A DNA stretch of 64,000 nt from Rhizobium sp. Leaf371 (GTDB lineage: Bacteria; Pseudomonadota; Alphaproteobacteria; Rhizobiales; Rhizobiaceae), in assembly GCF_001424045.1 (NCBI RefSeq), contig NZ_LMQB01000012.1, positions 231,637-295,636 of the forward strand, written 5' to 3'. The translations under genes and the position numbers were made by a program. Positions 17,146-26,670 of this stretch are shown piece after piece; the first letter of the stretch is position 1, and each line of letters starts with the position of its first letter. The notes beneath the pieces are model-generated. The model saw only the letters and a program-made list of their open reading frames with translations, did no database searches and was not told the origin of the DNA.

Positions 17146-17721
17146 TCAGTCCGCGCGGATAGGCCGGGTTACAGGCCGGGTTACAGCTTGGAATTCGGCC
17201 GGCAATGCCACCTGCGCCAGGACGCTGGTCTCGTCGACGTCAAGACCGGCCTGCTGCTTGATGGCGTCCGCAATCTCCTGCTCGATCGCCTTGCGCGCCT
17301 CGGGATCCATCTGGGCGAGGGTCCCCTCCGTCTGTCCGTGCTTTTCCAGAACCTGCGCCCGGATCGTCTCGGCAAGCGATTTTCCCGCCCAGTCCAGGAA
17401 GGCGTTTCGCGTTTCGGCCTTGTCCGCGGCGCGATCGGCGACCGCCTGCACGGCCTTCCTGTCGTCTTCGGCACGCGCTGTCCGCTTCTCCGCATTGATC
17501 GCCCAGAAGGCGGCGGAGAGGCTGACCGTGGGATCGGTGGCAACGACGGCCCCGATGTCGTCGCCGGCGCCGGAGCGGCCCGCGCCGCCGGCCGCATCGC
17601 GGTTCAGCGCACCCGGTTGCCCGCCGGAAAAGGAGGCGTCGATCTGGCGCGGGTCGAAACCCGCGCTCGGCCGGTTCGAAGGGGTCCTGTAGGGCGTGAT
17701 GCGGCTGTCGGCGATCTTCAT
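17146..17721 (-). CDS. Hypothetical protein, helical C-terminus
   Basis: 191 aa, no family recognised. N-terminal 60 residues are Gly/Pro/Ser-rich and probably disordered; residues about 65-165 are predicted helical with charged heptads (AEDDRKAVQAVADRAADKAE and EARKAIEQEIADAIKQQAGL). Ends with a direct repeat VTRPVTRP coded by two copies of a 12-bp unit. Start ATG 17721 has GGAAGGA upstream. No signal peptide. Between selO and DUF2254 gene on the same strand with gaps of about 90 and 100 bp. Confidence 0.65.
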   Translation of the reverse strand: MKIADSRITPYRTPSNRPSAGFDPRQIDASFSGGQPGALNRDAAGGAGRSGAGDDIGAVVATDPTVSLSAAFWAINAEKRTARAEDDRKAVQAVADRAADKAETRNAFLDWAGKSLAETIRAQVLEKHGQTEGTLAQMDPEARKAIEQEIADAIKQQAGLDVDETSVLAQVALPAEFQAVTRPVTRPIRAD

Positions 17722-17824
17722 GGCGCGATCCTTCCTGCGTATGAGGATGACCTAAAGGACAGGACCTGCGCGAGGCTTGCAGAGGCGGTTCGGGTCCGGC
17801 GCTATGGCCGGGCGGGAACGCGGG

Positions 17825-19081
17825 TCAAACCGCCACGAAAGCCTCCCGCTTCAGCCGTGCGCGATCCGGCTCGAAGGATAGGCTTTCCAGCGCGCGCGCC
17901 AGGCATGCCTCCGCCATCTCGCGGGCAATGGTGTGCAGGCGTCCGCCGGGCAGGTTGGCGAGCGCGCGCAGGCTCTTCTGCAGGCGGATGGCGATGTCGG
18001 GGTTCTCGGCGCCGTCGCGGGCAATCGGCAGGAAGGCATCCTCGAACATATCCCGCAGCGTGATCGGGGAGACGTGCACGCGCGGGAAGTCCGGCGTCGC
18101 GCGCAGATGGTCGGCGCGCGGTTCCACGGCCAGCACCTCGACCATCGTCGTCATCACGTCGATCGCCGTCCCCGGATCGTTGACGGCCGGCGAGAGGGCG
18201 CGCGAGGCGATCTCGGCCAGCACGATCAGCCCGAAGCGCGGATCCTGCTCGAAGGTGCGGCGCGGGCCGATGGTCAGCGCGTCGAGAATGGCCTGCGTTA
18301 TCGTCTCGTCCGGACCGCCGCCCGCGCGGGCCCGCACGAACAGCATCGGCGTGCCCGGCGCGCAGAAGGCGCCGGCCCGCGCGGTGAGATAGAGGTCGAG
18401 ATCGCGCGCCTCGCCAAGCGCCTGCAAGTGCGGCATGTCGATATGCTGGAGATAGCCGACCTTGATGGGCGAGACCGGCACGGCGCCGGGCGGCGTGACG
18501 CCTGCGGGGGCGCCGCCGAGAAGCGGATCTTCCAGATGGTCGCGCATGCCGGTCATCGCCGCCGTTTTTACCCGGTCGATGGTCTCGCCGACCCGGCCGA
18601 GCGTCGAAAGATGGTCGATCCAGCGCAGCAGCGTCAGCACGATCACGGCGATGACGCCGAGCGTGACGATGAACAGCACCAGCCGCCCGCCGCCGCCATA
18701 GAGACCGGCATGCAGCGCGATCAGCCCGACCAGCGAAAACAGGAAGGTGCCGAGAAAGGTCGAGAGCGCCCGCTGCGCGGTGGTGTCCTCGAGCAGCAGG
18801 CTGGTCGCCCGCGGCGTCGCGCTGCTCGCGGCCGCCGAGGTCGCGGCCACCAGCGTCGAGAGCGAGAAGGTGGTCACGGCGAGCATGCTGGAGGCGATGA
18901 TGCTGAGGATCGGATCGACCGCATCCGCCCCGAACGCCTTCGTCATCTCTTCCGGAATGAACGGCCCGAGCAGGATGGCGACAAGCGCGGTCGCAACCCC
19001 GGCCAGGCAATAGAGCGTCGCCCGCACCCAAAGCCGCCGCGACAGCCGCACCACCTGCCAGAGACGTTTCGACCTGAGCAT
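17825..19081 (-). CDS. DUF2254 family membrane protein
   Basis: 418 aa. Four membrane segments in the N-terminal half (about 20-40, 60-82, 110-130, 135-155) and a soluble C-terminal domain. Family signatures: PFIPEEMTKAFGADAVDPIL, ASSMLAVTTFSLSTLVAATS, and ALSPAVNDPGTAIDVMTTMV. Function of the family is unknown; it may act as a membrane channel or sensor. Confidence 0.85.
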   Translation of the reverse strand: MLRSKRLWQVVRLSRRLWVRATLYCLAGVATALVAILLGPFIPEEMTKAFGADAVDPILSIIASSMLAVTTFSLSTLVAATSAAASSATPRATSLLLEDTTAQRALSTFLGTFLFSLVGLIALHAGLYGGGGRLVLFIVTLGVIAVIVLTLLRWIDHLSTLGRVGETIDRVKTAAMTGMRDHLEDPLLGGAPAGVTPPGAVPVSPIKVGYLQHIDMPHLQALGEARDLDLYLTARAGAFCAPGTPMLFVRARAGGGPDETITQAILDALTIGPRRTFEQDPRFGLIVLAEIASRALSPAVNDPGTAIDVMTTMVEVLAVEPRADHLRATPDFPRVHVSPITLRDMFEDAFLPIARDGAENPDIAIRLQKSLRALANLPGGRLHTIAREMAEACLARALESLSFEPDRARLKREAFVAV

Positions 19082-19236
19082 GAGACCCCCCGAACCGGAC
19101 CGACCGGAATGATCGCCGCCGCAGCCCTAAGGATAGGGCGCGACGGCCTGTTTTCGAGACGGCCCATGTTCATGATAAGGCGAGATTCGGGAGGCAGGCG
19201 TCAGAAGGCGGGGCGAGGCCCGTCTTCCGCGTCCCC

Positions 19237-21342
19237 TCACATCTTCCGCGCCACCTTGATCGCGAAGGCATATTCGAAGGCGATCTCTTCCAGTCGCTGG
19301 AAGCGGCCGGAGGCGCCGCCGTGGCCGGCGCCCATATTGGTCTTCAGCAGGATCGGCTGGTCGCCGGTGGCCTTTTCGCGCAGCTTCGCCACCCATTTGG
19401 TCGGTTCCCAATAGGTCACGCGCGGGTCGGTGAGGCCGGAGAGGGCCAGCAGCGCGGGATAGGGCTTCGCGTCCACATTGTCATAGGGCGAATAGCCGGC
19501 GATGTGGTGGTAGGCCGCTTCGTCATCGATCGGGTTGCCCCATTCCGGCCATTCCGGCGGGGTCAGCGGCAGGGTGTCGTCGAGCATGGTGTTGAGCACG
19601 TCCACGAAGGGCACGGCCGCGATGATGCCGCCGAACTTTTCCGGCGCCATGTTGGCGATCGCGCCCATCAGCATGCCGCCGGCCGATCCGCCCTCGGCGA
19701 CGATGTTCGCGTAAGACGTGAAGCGCTCCTGACTCAGATAATCGGCCGCGGCGATGAAGTCCTTGAACGTGTTGGTCTTCTTCTCCATCTTGCCGTCTTC
19801 GTACCAGGCAAAGCCCTTGTCCTTGCCGCCGCGGATATGGGCGATGGCATAGACGAAACCGCGATCGACCAGCGACAGGCAATTGGTGTTGAACGAGGCG
19901 GGAATGGAAATGCCATAGGCGCCGTAGCCATAGAGCAGGCAGGGCGCGGAGCCGTCGAGCGGGGTGTCGCGGCGGTAGAGCAGCGTCACCGGCACGGAGG
20001 CGCCGTCATGCGAGGGCGCAAACACCCGGCGCGTCACATAGTCGTCCGGATCGTGACCGGAGGGCACCTCCTGCGTCTTCAGAAGCGTGCGCTCGCGCGT
20101 CGTCATGTCGTAGTCGTAAAGCTGGCTCGGCGTCGTCATCGAGGAATAGGAAAAGCGGATGACGTCGGTGTCGTATTCGCCGGCCCCGGACAGGCCGAGC
20201 GAGAAGGCCTCTTCGGCAAAGGCAATCGCGTGTTCCTCGCCTGTGCGCCGGTCGCGGATCTTGATCTGCGGCAGGCCGTTTTCGCGCTCCAGCCAGACGA
20301 GGTGGCGGGCAAAGGCCATGTGGTTGAGGATCAGCCGGCCCGGCGTATGGGGCACCACCTCGCGCCAGTTTTCCCGCTCCGGCGTGTCGACCGGCGTTTC
20401 CATGATCTTGAAATCTTTGGCGCCGTCGGCATTCGTCAGGATGTAGAAGACGTCGCCGCCTTCGGTCAGGGAATATTCGAGCCCGGTCTCGCGCGCGGCG
20501 ACCAGCCTGGGTTCGGCATGAAGGTCCGAGGTCGGGATCAGCAGATATTCGCTCGTCTCGTGGTCGTGGATGTCGATATAGATGACGTCGTCCAGCATGG
20601 AGGCGCCGACGCCCATGAAGAAGCCGGCATCCTCTTCCTCGTAGACCAGCCGGTCGTCCGCCTGCGGCGTGCCGACGACATGGTGGAAGATTTTTGACGG
20701 GCGATGGTTCTCGTCGAGCACGGTGTAGAAGAAGCTGCGGCCGTCCGGCGCCCAGGCGCCGCCGCCGCCGGTGTTGTCGATCACGTCTTCGAGGTCGGCC
20801 CCGGTCGAGAGATCGCGGATGCGCAGCGTGAAATATTCCGACCCCTTGTCGTCATAGCCCCAGATGCCGAGCGAATGGTCGGTGCAGTGGTCGATGCCGG
20901 ACAGGCGGAAATAGTCCTTGCCGGCGGCCTCCCTGTCGCCGTCGAGCAGCACGACGCGGTCGCCGCCCGCGCGCGGCTCGCGGAAATAGCGCGGCTGCTC
21001 GCCGCCGGTGACGAAGGACGTGCCATAGGCGAACGGTCCGTCCTTCATCGGCACGGAGCTGTCGTCCTCCTTGATGCGGCCCTTCATCTCGGCAAACAGC
21101 GTCTTCTGCAGCGCCTCGGTATCCGCCATCGCCGCCTTCATATAGGCGTTCTCTGCCTCCAGATGCGCGCGGATTTCGGGATCGAGAATAGAGGTGTCCC
21201 GGAACATCTGCTGCCAGTTGTCGGCGCGCAGCCAGGCATAGTCGTCGGTGCGCGTGATGCCGTGGCGGGTGTCGCTCAGCGGCTTTCTAGCCGCGACGGG
21301 TGCGGCGGGCAGGGCGGAAAAGACGGGGGTCTTGTCGGACAA
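19237..21342 (-). CDS. ptrB: Oligopeptidase B (prolyl oligopeptidase family), TTG start
   Basis: 701 aa. Catalytic serine in EGGSAGGM, with the C-terminal alpha/beta hydrolase domain (LLYGYGAYGISIPASF; AHIRGGKDKG; SGLTDPRVTYWEPTKWVAKL; GAGHGGASGR holding the His). The N-terminal beta-propeller restricts substrates to peptides, cleaving after basic residues. The best start is TTG 21342 (GGAG 7 bp upstream, then SDKTPVF); an ATG/GTG-only scan would extend into an implausible Arg/Trp-rich leader to 21429. Cytoplasmic; no signal peptide. Confidence 0.93.
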   Translation of the reverse strand: MSDKTPVFSALPAAPVAARKPLSDTRHGITRTDDYAWLRADNWQQMFRDTSILDPEIRAHLEAENAYMKAAMADTEALQKTLFAEMKGRIKEDDSSVPMKDGPFAYGTSFVTGGEQPRYFREPRAGGDRVVLLDGDREAAGKDYFRLSGIDHCTDHSLGIWGYDDKGSEYFTLRIRDLSTGADLEDVIDNTGGGGAWAPDGRSFFYTVLDENHRPSKIFHHVVGTPQADDRLVYEEEDAGFFMGVGASMLDDVIYIDIHDHETSEYLLIPTSDLHAEPRLVAARETGLEYSLTEGGDVFYILTNADGAKDFKIMETPVDTPERENWREVVPHTPGRLILNHMAFARHLVWLERENGLPQIKIRDRRTGEEHAIAFAEEAFSLGLSGAGEYDTDVIRFSYSSMTTPSQLYDYDMTTRERTLLKTQEVPSGHDPDDYVTRRVFAPSHDGASVPVTLLYRRDTPLDGSAPCLLYGYGAYGISIPASFNTNCLSLVDRGFVYAIAHIRGGKDKGFAWYEDGKMEKKTNTFKDFIAAADYLSQERFTSYANIVAEGGSAGGMLMGAIANMAPEKFGGIIAAVPFVDVLNTMLDDTLPLTPPEWPEWGNPIDDEAAYHHIAGYSPYDNVDAKPYPALLALSGLTDPRVTYWEPTKWVAKLREKATGDQPILLKTNMGAGHGGASGRFQRLEEIAFEYAFAIKVARKM

Positions 21343-21529
21343 TGCGATCTCCGGGGGGCAGAGCGCTGTCCGGTTCGGGGACCAGCGCCATCGTTTCGAT
21401 TGGCCGCATCGTCCGTGGCAAAGCGACACGCTCCGCCCCGGACATGCTCACCCGAACAGGCTCGGGGGTGCTCCGGACATAGATGCCGCAGCCGGTGCAT
21501 TCAAGCGGCAAAGCGCGGGACACGTCGCC

Positions 21530-22441
21530 TCAGGCAGCCGCGCGCCAGCGCGACGACAGGGCCGCCACTGCATAATCGATGAAGGCGCGGATTTTCGGCG
21601 TGGCGCTGTGGCGGTCGAGCATGCAGGCATAGAAGGTGAACGGCGTATGCGCCGCGTCGTTTCCGAACAGCGGCACCACCAGCCCCTTGTCGATGAGATC
21701 GTCGGCGATGAAGGCGCCGAGGCGGGCGATGCCGGCGCCGGCCAGCACCATCGTGGTCAGCGTGTCGATATCGTTGCTGATGATCCGCGCCTGGATGTCG
21801 GGCTCGTAGAGCGTGCCGTCGCGCAGGAACGTCCAGCGGAACAGGCGGCCATCGGTGGCCAGCCGGTAGAGCAGGCAATCATGATGCACCAGATCCTCCG
21901 GCCTCTGCGGATGGCCGCGCCGGGCGAGATAGTCGGGCGCGGCACAGATGATCATCGGCACGGTGACGAGCCGGCGGGCGATCAGCGACGGCTCCAGCTG
22001 CTCGGCGAACCGCACGCTGATGTCGATGCCTTCCGCAATGTGATCGATCGCCCGGTCGGTGATGACGAGCTCGACGGAGAGCTGCGGGTAGAGGCTGGCA
22101 AAGCCGGGAATGAGCGGCGCGATGACATGGCGCCCGAAGGCGACGGAGGCGGAGATGGTGAGCCGGCCGCGCGGCAGGTCGTTGAGCGCGGAGACGGCGG
22201 TGGCGGCCGCCTCCAGTTCGTGCACCACATGGCGCACCCGCTCGAAATAGACCTCGCCGCTGTCCGTCAGCCCCAGCCGGCGGGTCGTGCGCTGCAGCAG
22301 GCGCACGCCGAGATCGCGCTCCAGCCGGGCGATGTTCTGGCTGGCGGCGGCAGGGCTGATGCCGAGCAGCCGGGCGGCGGCGGCGATGCTGCCCATCTCG
22401 ACGCTGCGCACGAAACTCTCGATGCCGCGAAGGCTATCCAT
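21530..22441 (-). CDS. LysR-family transcriptional regulator
   Basis: 303 aa. N-terminal winged HTH (LRGIESFVRSVEMGSIAAAA, then LLGISPAAASQNIARLERDL) and a periplasmic-binding-like effector domain. Divergent from a DUF2798 gene 139 bp away; it most likely controls that gene and possibly the VOC gene beyond it. Effector unknown. Confidence 0.93.
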   Translation of the reverse strand: MDSLRGIESFVRSVEMGSIAAAARLLGISPAAASQNIARLERDLGVRLLQRTTRRLGLTDSGEVYFERVRHVVHELEAAATAVSALNDLPRGRLTISASVAFGRHVIAPLIPGFASLYPQLSVELVITDRAIDHIAEGIDISVRFAEQLEPSLIARRLVTVPMIICAAPDYLARRGHPQRPEDLVHHDCLLYRLATDGRLFRWTFLRDGTLYEPDIQARIISNDIDTLTTMVLAGAGIARLGAFIADDLIDKGLVVPLFGNDAAHTPFTFYACMLDRHSATPKIRAFIDYAVAALSSRWRAAA

Positions 22442-22580
22442 AGCTGAGCGCTCCTTCGATCCCGGCCATTCGAAAGTTTTGCTTCAGATTATTCGTGCGT
22501 GCAAGCCACTAATCAAGCATCGTCTTCAAGCGTAGGAAAGGGCAACACCGTTTCGAACAACCGCAAGGACAGGAGCCATC

Positions 22581-22871
22581 ATGCCCACCGCAACACCCCC
22601 CAAATCGCAGCTCTCGTCGTCAAGAGCCGGGCCAAGAGCCGGATTGTCGCCGACCCTGACGCCCTATGTCTTCGCCTTCTTCATGGCGGGCATCATGGCC
22701 TTCATCATGTGCTGGATCATCGTCGCCGCCAATAGCGGCATCGATGGCGGTCTGCCGCGCCGCGTTCTCGCAGCCTACATCATCGCCATGCCCGCCGCCT
22801 TCGTCAGCGTGCTCCTCGTCCGCCCGATCGCGCTCCGCCTGACATCCCTCGTCATCCGGCGCGCCGGATGA
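22581..22871 (+). CDS. DUF2798 family small membrane protein
   Basis: 96 aa, two membrane helices (about 31-53 and 60-82; YVFAFFMAGIMAFIMCWIIV), a loop with an asparagine-serine-glycine turn, and a basic C-terminus. The family is a common target of divergent LysR regulators and often sits near antimicrobial or organic-acid efflux genes. CAGGAG precedes the start. Converges with the VOC gene (8 bp apart). Confidence 0.88.
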   Translation: MPTATPPKSQLSSSRAGPRAGLSPTLTPYVFAFFMAGIMAFIMCWIIVAANSGIDGGLPRRVLAAYIIAMPAAFVSVLLVRPIALRLTSLVIRRAG

Positions 22872-22878
22872 CGAGAGC

Positions 22879-23889
22879 TTAAAGCGACAGCGTCAGGCCG
22901 ATGCCGAAGGGGTCGGTGAGCGAGACGGTGTCGCCATCGCGGCGGGTGGGGATTTCCAGCCGGTCGAGGGCGGCGAGGGCCGTCTCAAGCGCGGAGGCGT
23001 CGTTGAAGCGCAGCGCATAGGTGCCGAGCCCGGTCATATCCGCAGCGCGGCGCGGCGCGTTGCGCGTGTTCCAGATATTGGCGGCGAGGTGATGGTGATA
23101 GCGGCCGGTCGAAAAGAAGCTCGCGCCGGGATAGGTCGAGACGATGTCGAGGCCCAGCACATCGCGGAAGAAGCCGTTTGCCTGCGGCAGGTCCGAGACC
23201 TGCAGATGGAGATGGCCGAGCGCCGTTCCCGCATCCATTCCGCCCCAGGCGGTCTCTCCCCGGGAAAGGCTCACGCCCTCGTCGTAGAGCGTCTGCAGGT
23301 CGAGCGGCAGTGTCGCCATCTGCACCATGCCATCGGGCAGGGTGGTCCAGTCGGCACGGGGCCGGTCGCGATAGACCTCGATGCCGTTGCCCTCGGGATC
23401 GGCGAGATAGATCGCCTCGGAGACCAGATGGTCGGACGCGCCCTGCAATGCCACCTGTTGGCCCGCGGCATGGGCGAGCCAGCGGGCGAGCGCTGCCCGG
23501 TCCGGCACGAGAAAGGCCGTGTGGAACAGGCCCGGCGCATTGCGCGGCGCGATGGCCGCCTGGCCCGACGTGGTGAGCGTGAGCAGCGGCCGGCCGCCGA
23601 CGCCGAGCGTCTCGCCGCTCGGCTGCCGCTCGATCACGCTCAGCCCCATGACCCTTTGATACCAGGAGGAAACGAGCGGCAGGTCGCGCACCACCAGCCG
23701 GGCATGATCGACGAAGGCCGGCATGGAGAGCGGATGTTCGGGCCCAAGGGGATGGTCGGCGGAAGAGCCGCGCGCAGTCATGGAAGGGGTCATCTCGGTC
23801 GCTCCAGCGGGAAATGGGGAAAAGGCGCCGGGCAGGGTGAGCGCGAGCCCCGTCATGTGCAGCAGGCGGCGTCGGCGCAGAGTGTCCAT
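22879..23889 (-). CDS. VOC/glyoxalase family dioxygenase-like protein (CatE type)
   Basis: 336 aa with the longer start. Two glyoxalase/vicinal-oxygen-chelate modules: HARLVVRDLPLVSSWYQRVM, NAPGLFHTAFLVPDR and DPEGNGIEVYRDRP form one; LGHLHLQVSDLPQANGFFRD, FFSTGRYHHHLAANIW and a late LTDPFGIGL form the other. This resembles catechol-2,3-dioxygenase CatE; Fe(II) ligands (His, His, Glu) are present in both halves. The N-terminus RRRRLLHMTGLALTLPGAFS looks Tat-like, but a better Shine-Dalgarno (GGAG) lies before an internal ATG at 23793 that would give a cytoplasmic 304-aa enzyme. Convergent with DUF2798 gene. Confidence 0.82.
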   Translation of the reverse strand: MDTLRRRRLLHMTGLALTLPGAFSPFPAGATEMTPSMTARGSSADHPLGPEHPLSMPAFVDHARLVVRDLPLVSSWYQRVMGLSVIERQPSGETLGVGGRPLLTLTTSGQAAIAPRNAPGLFHTAFLVPDRAALARWLAHAAGQQVALQGASDHLVSEAIYLADPEGNGIEVYRDRPRADWTTLPDGMVQMATLPLDLQTLYDEGVSLSRGETAWGGMDAGTALGHLHLQVSDLPQANGFFRDVLGLDIVSTYPGASFFSTGRYHHHLAANIWNTRNAPRRAADMTGLGTYALRFNDASALETALAALDRLEIPTRRDGDTVSLTDPFGIGLTLSL

Positions 23890-24154
23890 GGCAGGGTTCC
23901 CGTTCGGTCGGGCCGACTATGCACCTCTTGCCCGCCGCGCGAAATCCTCGGGAACGGCGATGGATCGTCTCGGCTCCGTTGACAATCTCGTCCCGATATC
24001 GCTACCGGACACGGTCTCCGCCATGCTCCCGCCCGCATCGGCACCGATAGTCGAGCCGTCACCGAAAGTGACGGCCGCGCACCGCGCAGGGGCTCGCCAA
24101 ACGGGCAGCGGTTGCGTAGCCTGATACTCGAAACGATCTGGAGACGAAGCACGC

Positions 24155-24814
24155 GTGGAGATCCAAGGCATCAAGTGGAACTACGACCGCAGCGAGATGA
24201 TCGCGGACGGCATCGTCCATGGCATCGGACTTGCCTGCGCGCTCGTCGGTGTTACCATCCTGCTGGTCCATGCCAGCGCGGCCAGCACCGCCGGACAGAT
24301 CGCGGCCGCCGCGATCTACGGCGCCGGCCTCGTCGCCACCCTGTCGATCTCCTTCGTCTACAATATGTGGCCGGTCTCGCGCACCAAATGGCTGCTGCGC
24401 CGGTTCGATCATTCCTCGATCTTCATCCTGATCGCCGCCACCTACACGCCCTTCCTGCAGAGCGGCTGGAACGATCCGTTTCTGGCCGTCATGCTCGTCG
24501 GCATCTGGATGATCGCCGCTTTGGGCGTCGCGCTGAAATGCGTTTTCCCCGGCCGCTATGACAGGCTGGCGATCGTGCTCTACCTTGCCATGGGCTGGAG
24601 CGGCGTGCTCGCCGTCGGGCCGCTGCTCGCCACGCTCGACGGTGCCACCATGCTGCTCATCCTGGCAGGCGGCGTGATCTATTCCGCCGGGGTCATCTTC
24701 CATGTATGGGAGCGGCTGCGCTTCCAGAACGCCATCTGGCACGGTTTCGTCGTCACCGCGGCGGCGGTGCATTTCTCGGCCGTCTTTTCCGTCATCGGCA
24801 ACGGCGCCCTTTAA
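24155..24814 (+). CDS. Hemolysin III family membrane protein
   Basis: 219 aa from GTG 24155 (GGAG about 11 bp upstream). Seven membrane segments and family motifs SEMIADGIVHGIGLA, FDHSSIFILIAATYTPF and HGFVVTAAAVHF (PAQR/HlyIII signature with His/Asp metal-site residues). Role in membrane homeostasis or hydrolysis is inferred from the family. The stop lies in a hairpin GGCGCC-CTTTAA-GGCGCC followed by a T run, a probable terminator. Confidence 0.92.
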   Translation: MEIQGIKWNYDRSEMIADGIVHGIGLACALVGVTILLVHASAASTAGQIAAAAIYGAGLVATLSISFVYNMWPVSRTKWLLRRFDHSSIFILIAATYTPFLQSGWNDPFLAVMLVGIWMIAALGVALKCVFPGRYDRLAIVLYLAMGWSGVLAVGPLLATLDGATMLLILAGGVIYSAGVIFHVWERLRFQNAIWHGFVVTAAAVHFSAVFSVIGNGAL

Positions 24815-24832
24815 GGCGCCGCCCCGTTTTTC
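24803..24832 (+). terminator. Putative terminator overlapping the hemolysin III stop
   Basis: GGCGCC, loop CTTTAA containing the stop codon, GGCGCC, then GCCCCGTTTTT. Stem only 6 bp and spacing to the T run is long, so moderate. Confidence 0.45.
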
Positions 24833-24870
24833 CGCTCAGCCGGGTCTCAGGCCAGCTCTCTGGCCGGGTC

Positions 24871-25308
24871 TCAGGCCGGCTCGAAGGTCAGCGCCACGCC
24901 GTTCATGCAGTAGCGCAGGCCGGTCGGGGCCGGGCCGTCGGGGAAGACATGGCCGAGATGCGCGTCGCAATCGGCGCATTTCACCTCCGTCCGCGTCATG
25001 CCGTAGGAGCGGTCCGTCACCTGCGTCACGGCGTCCGGCTCCAGCGGCTGGAAGAAGCTCGGCCAGCCGGTGCCGGAATCGAACTTCGTGCGGGCATCGT
25101 AAAGCGCCTTGCCGCAACACACGCAGCGATAGGTGCCGGGCTTGCCGAGCGCGAAGTCCGGGCTGGAAAATGCGCGCTCCGTTCCGTGCTGGCGCGTGAC
25201 GCGATACTGGTCCGGCGTCAGCTGTTCGCGCCATTCCGCATCGCTCTTCACGACCTTCAGCCCGGGGTTCGCAGGCTCGGCGGCGGCATTCGGGTGATGT
25301 TCGCTCAT
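24871..25308 (-). CDS. msrB: Peptide-methionine (R)-S-oxide reductase
   Basis: 145 aa from ATG 25308 (GAGGAG upstream). Zn site CVCC and CADC, the GTGWPSFF substrate motif and the catalytic Cys in LRYCMNG. It reduces methionine-R-sulfoxide. No signal peptide, so cytoplasmic. Monocistronic. Confidence 0.95.
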   Translation of the reverse strand: MSEHHPNAAAEPANPGLKVVKSDAEWREQLTPDQYRVTRQHGTERAFSSPDFALGKPGTYRCVCCGKALYDARTKFDSGTGWPSFFQPLEPDAVTQVTDRSYGMTRTEVKCADCDAHLGHVFPDGPAPTGLRYCMNGVALTFEPA

Positions 25309-25906
25309 ATCGTGCTCCTCATCTTCACACTGCACTTCATATAGGAACGCCGATCGGCCAAACAAAGCCGGCATTCCAACGGCAGACCACGACCCTGCAT
25401 AGTATCCGCTGCTTATATGCAGCCGACGAATCGCTGCGGGAATCCCTGGTTGCAGAAAATTTCCGCCCTTGCTCAAGGTGGACGGGCAGAACTGACCGCA
25501 GCTTGCCCGCCTTGATAGATAAAAGCGTACAGATATACGGTGATTGCTTCCGGTAACTGCGATGCCGGGACGGATTTCTGTCGTCAAGTCTTGCGACTAT
25601 TGAAAAACGTGTTTGACATTTTTGGGGTGAATGTTATTCGAGTATCAGCAAAGTGTCTGAGACTGAAAATACTGCACGGTACCGCCGCGACAATAAATCG
25701 ACAGAATTGGGTTGTCATTCCGAGGTTTTGTCAAGTTACGCGACGGGGAATGCAAAAGCTTCAAGCAAGTAACTCGGTCGTTCCCTTCTGATGCCATCGC
25801 CCCGGCTTGCGCCGGAATCGATGGCGTCTCCATGGAGCATTGATGCTTTCAGCCAGTGCCTGCGGATCCGTGGGCGAAACGAGATATCGCCCGAAAGGAG
25901 AACAAA
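25309..25906. other. Long AT-richer leader upstream of mucR
   Basis: About 600 bp without a supported gene. It is notably AT-rich between about 25520 and 25760, typical of MucR-regulated promoters, and ends in the hairpin at 25790. Small frames here (for example 25540-25791) are not convincing. Confidence 0.5.
25790..25828 (+). promoter_or_regulatory. Stable hairpin in the mucR leader
   Basis: GATGCCATCG ... CGATGGCGTC (10-bp outer stem, one G-T) with an inner CCGGC / GCCGG stem. It has no T run; it is 79 bp before the mucR start. Could be a leader RNA structure or the end of a small transcript. Confidence 0.45.
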
Positions 25907-26407
25907 ATGAGCGAACAGATGGCAGGACAGAGCGCGACGGCAAACAGCCACGCCGGCCATAGTCACACAAGCCACGCCGGTCAGGGCTCTGCAGGACACG
26001 GCAACGAGCTGCTGGTGGAACTGACCGCCGAAATCGTCGCCGCCTATGTCAGCAATCATGTCGTTCCGGTTTCGGAACTGTCGACCCTCATCGGCGACGT
26101 GCACAATGCGCTGAACAACACCGGCGCGCCGGCTCCGGTCGCCGCTGCCGTCGAAAAGCCGAAGCCGGCCGTTTCCGTGCGCAAGTCGGTGCAGGACGGG
26201 CAGATCACCTGCCTGGAATGCGGTGGAAACTTCAAGTCGCTGAAGCGCCACCTGATGACCCATCACGCGCTGTCGCCGGAAGACTATCGCGAGAAGTGGG
26301 AACTGCCGCAGGATTATCCGATGGTCGCCCCGGCCTATGCCGAAGCGCGCTCGCGCCTCGCCCGCGAAATGGGCCTCGGCCAGCGCCGCAAGCGCGCCGC
26401 CAAATAA
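25907..26407 (+). CDS. mucR: MucR/Ros family zinc-finger transcriptional regulator
   Basis: 166 aa. The conserved core starts at [20 protein letters not shown] (oligomerisation) and holds the prokaryotic zinc finger [19 protein letters not shown] (C-x2-C-x9-H-x4-H), then [20 protein letters not shown]. MucR is an H-NS-like heterochromatin silencer controlling exopolysaccharide, motility and symbiosis or virulence. Unusual: an N-terminal extension of about 35 residues with seven His ([19 protein letters not shown]) not found in typical MucR. SD AAAGGAG upstream of ATG 25907. Confidence 0.95.
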   Translation: MSEQMAGQSATANSHAGHSHTSHAGQGSAGHGNELLVELTAEIVAAYVSNHVVPVSELSTLIGDVHNALNNTGAPAPVAAAVEKPKPAVSVRKSVQDGQITCLECGGNFKSLKRHLMTHHALSPEDYREKWELPQDYPMVAPAYAEARSRLAREMGLGQRRKRAAK

Positions 26408-26462
26408 GGCCTCCCTCAGGGCCGGAAGACGGACGGGAATTGCCGTCACGTCTCTTATGCAT

Positions 26463-26496
26463 GCCGGGCCGGATCCTTTCCGACCCGGCTTTTTCA
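26463..26496 (+). terminator. Rho-independent terminator of mucR
   Basis: GCCGGG / CCCGGC stem interrupted by GGA-TCC pairing, followed by TTTTT, about 60 bp after mucR. Confidence 0.75.
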
Positions 26497-26631
26497 TGTT
26501 CATTCGAAGTCAAGAATATTCGCGTCCTTGAATAAGGAAAAAATGCCTATATGATTCAGAGACCTATCGGAAAGTCTCTGTAATTCAACAGAAAGTTGCG
26601 GCCGGGTTGTAGCGCTCGTTTCATCTTCGAC

Positions 26632-26656
26632 ATAGGATATGTGAAACTATTCCTAT
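26632..26656. promoter_or_regulatory. Inverted repeat in the promoter of the DnaA-like gene
   Basis: ATAGGA-N13-TCCTAT, a perfect 6-bp dyad whose second arm includes a TATAAC-like -10. It ends 14 bp before the ATG at 26671. Candidate operator or promoter. Confidence 0.45.
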
Positions 26657-26670
26657 AACGGAGACCTGCG

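Noticed and set aside
25540-25791. 83-aa plus-strand frame in the mucR leader
   Set aside because: AT-rich leader, atypical composition, no ribosome site; more likely regulatory DNA.
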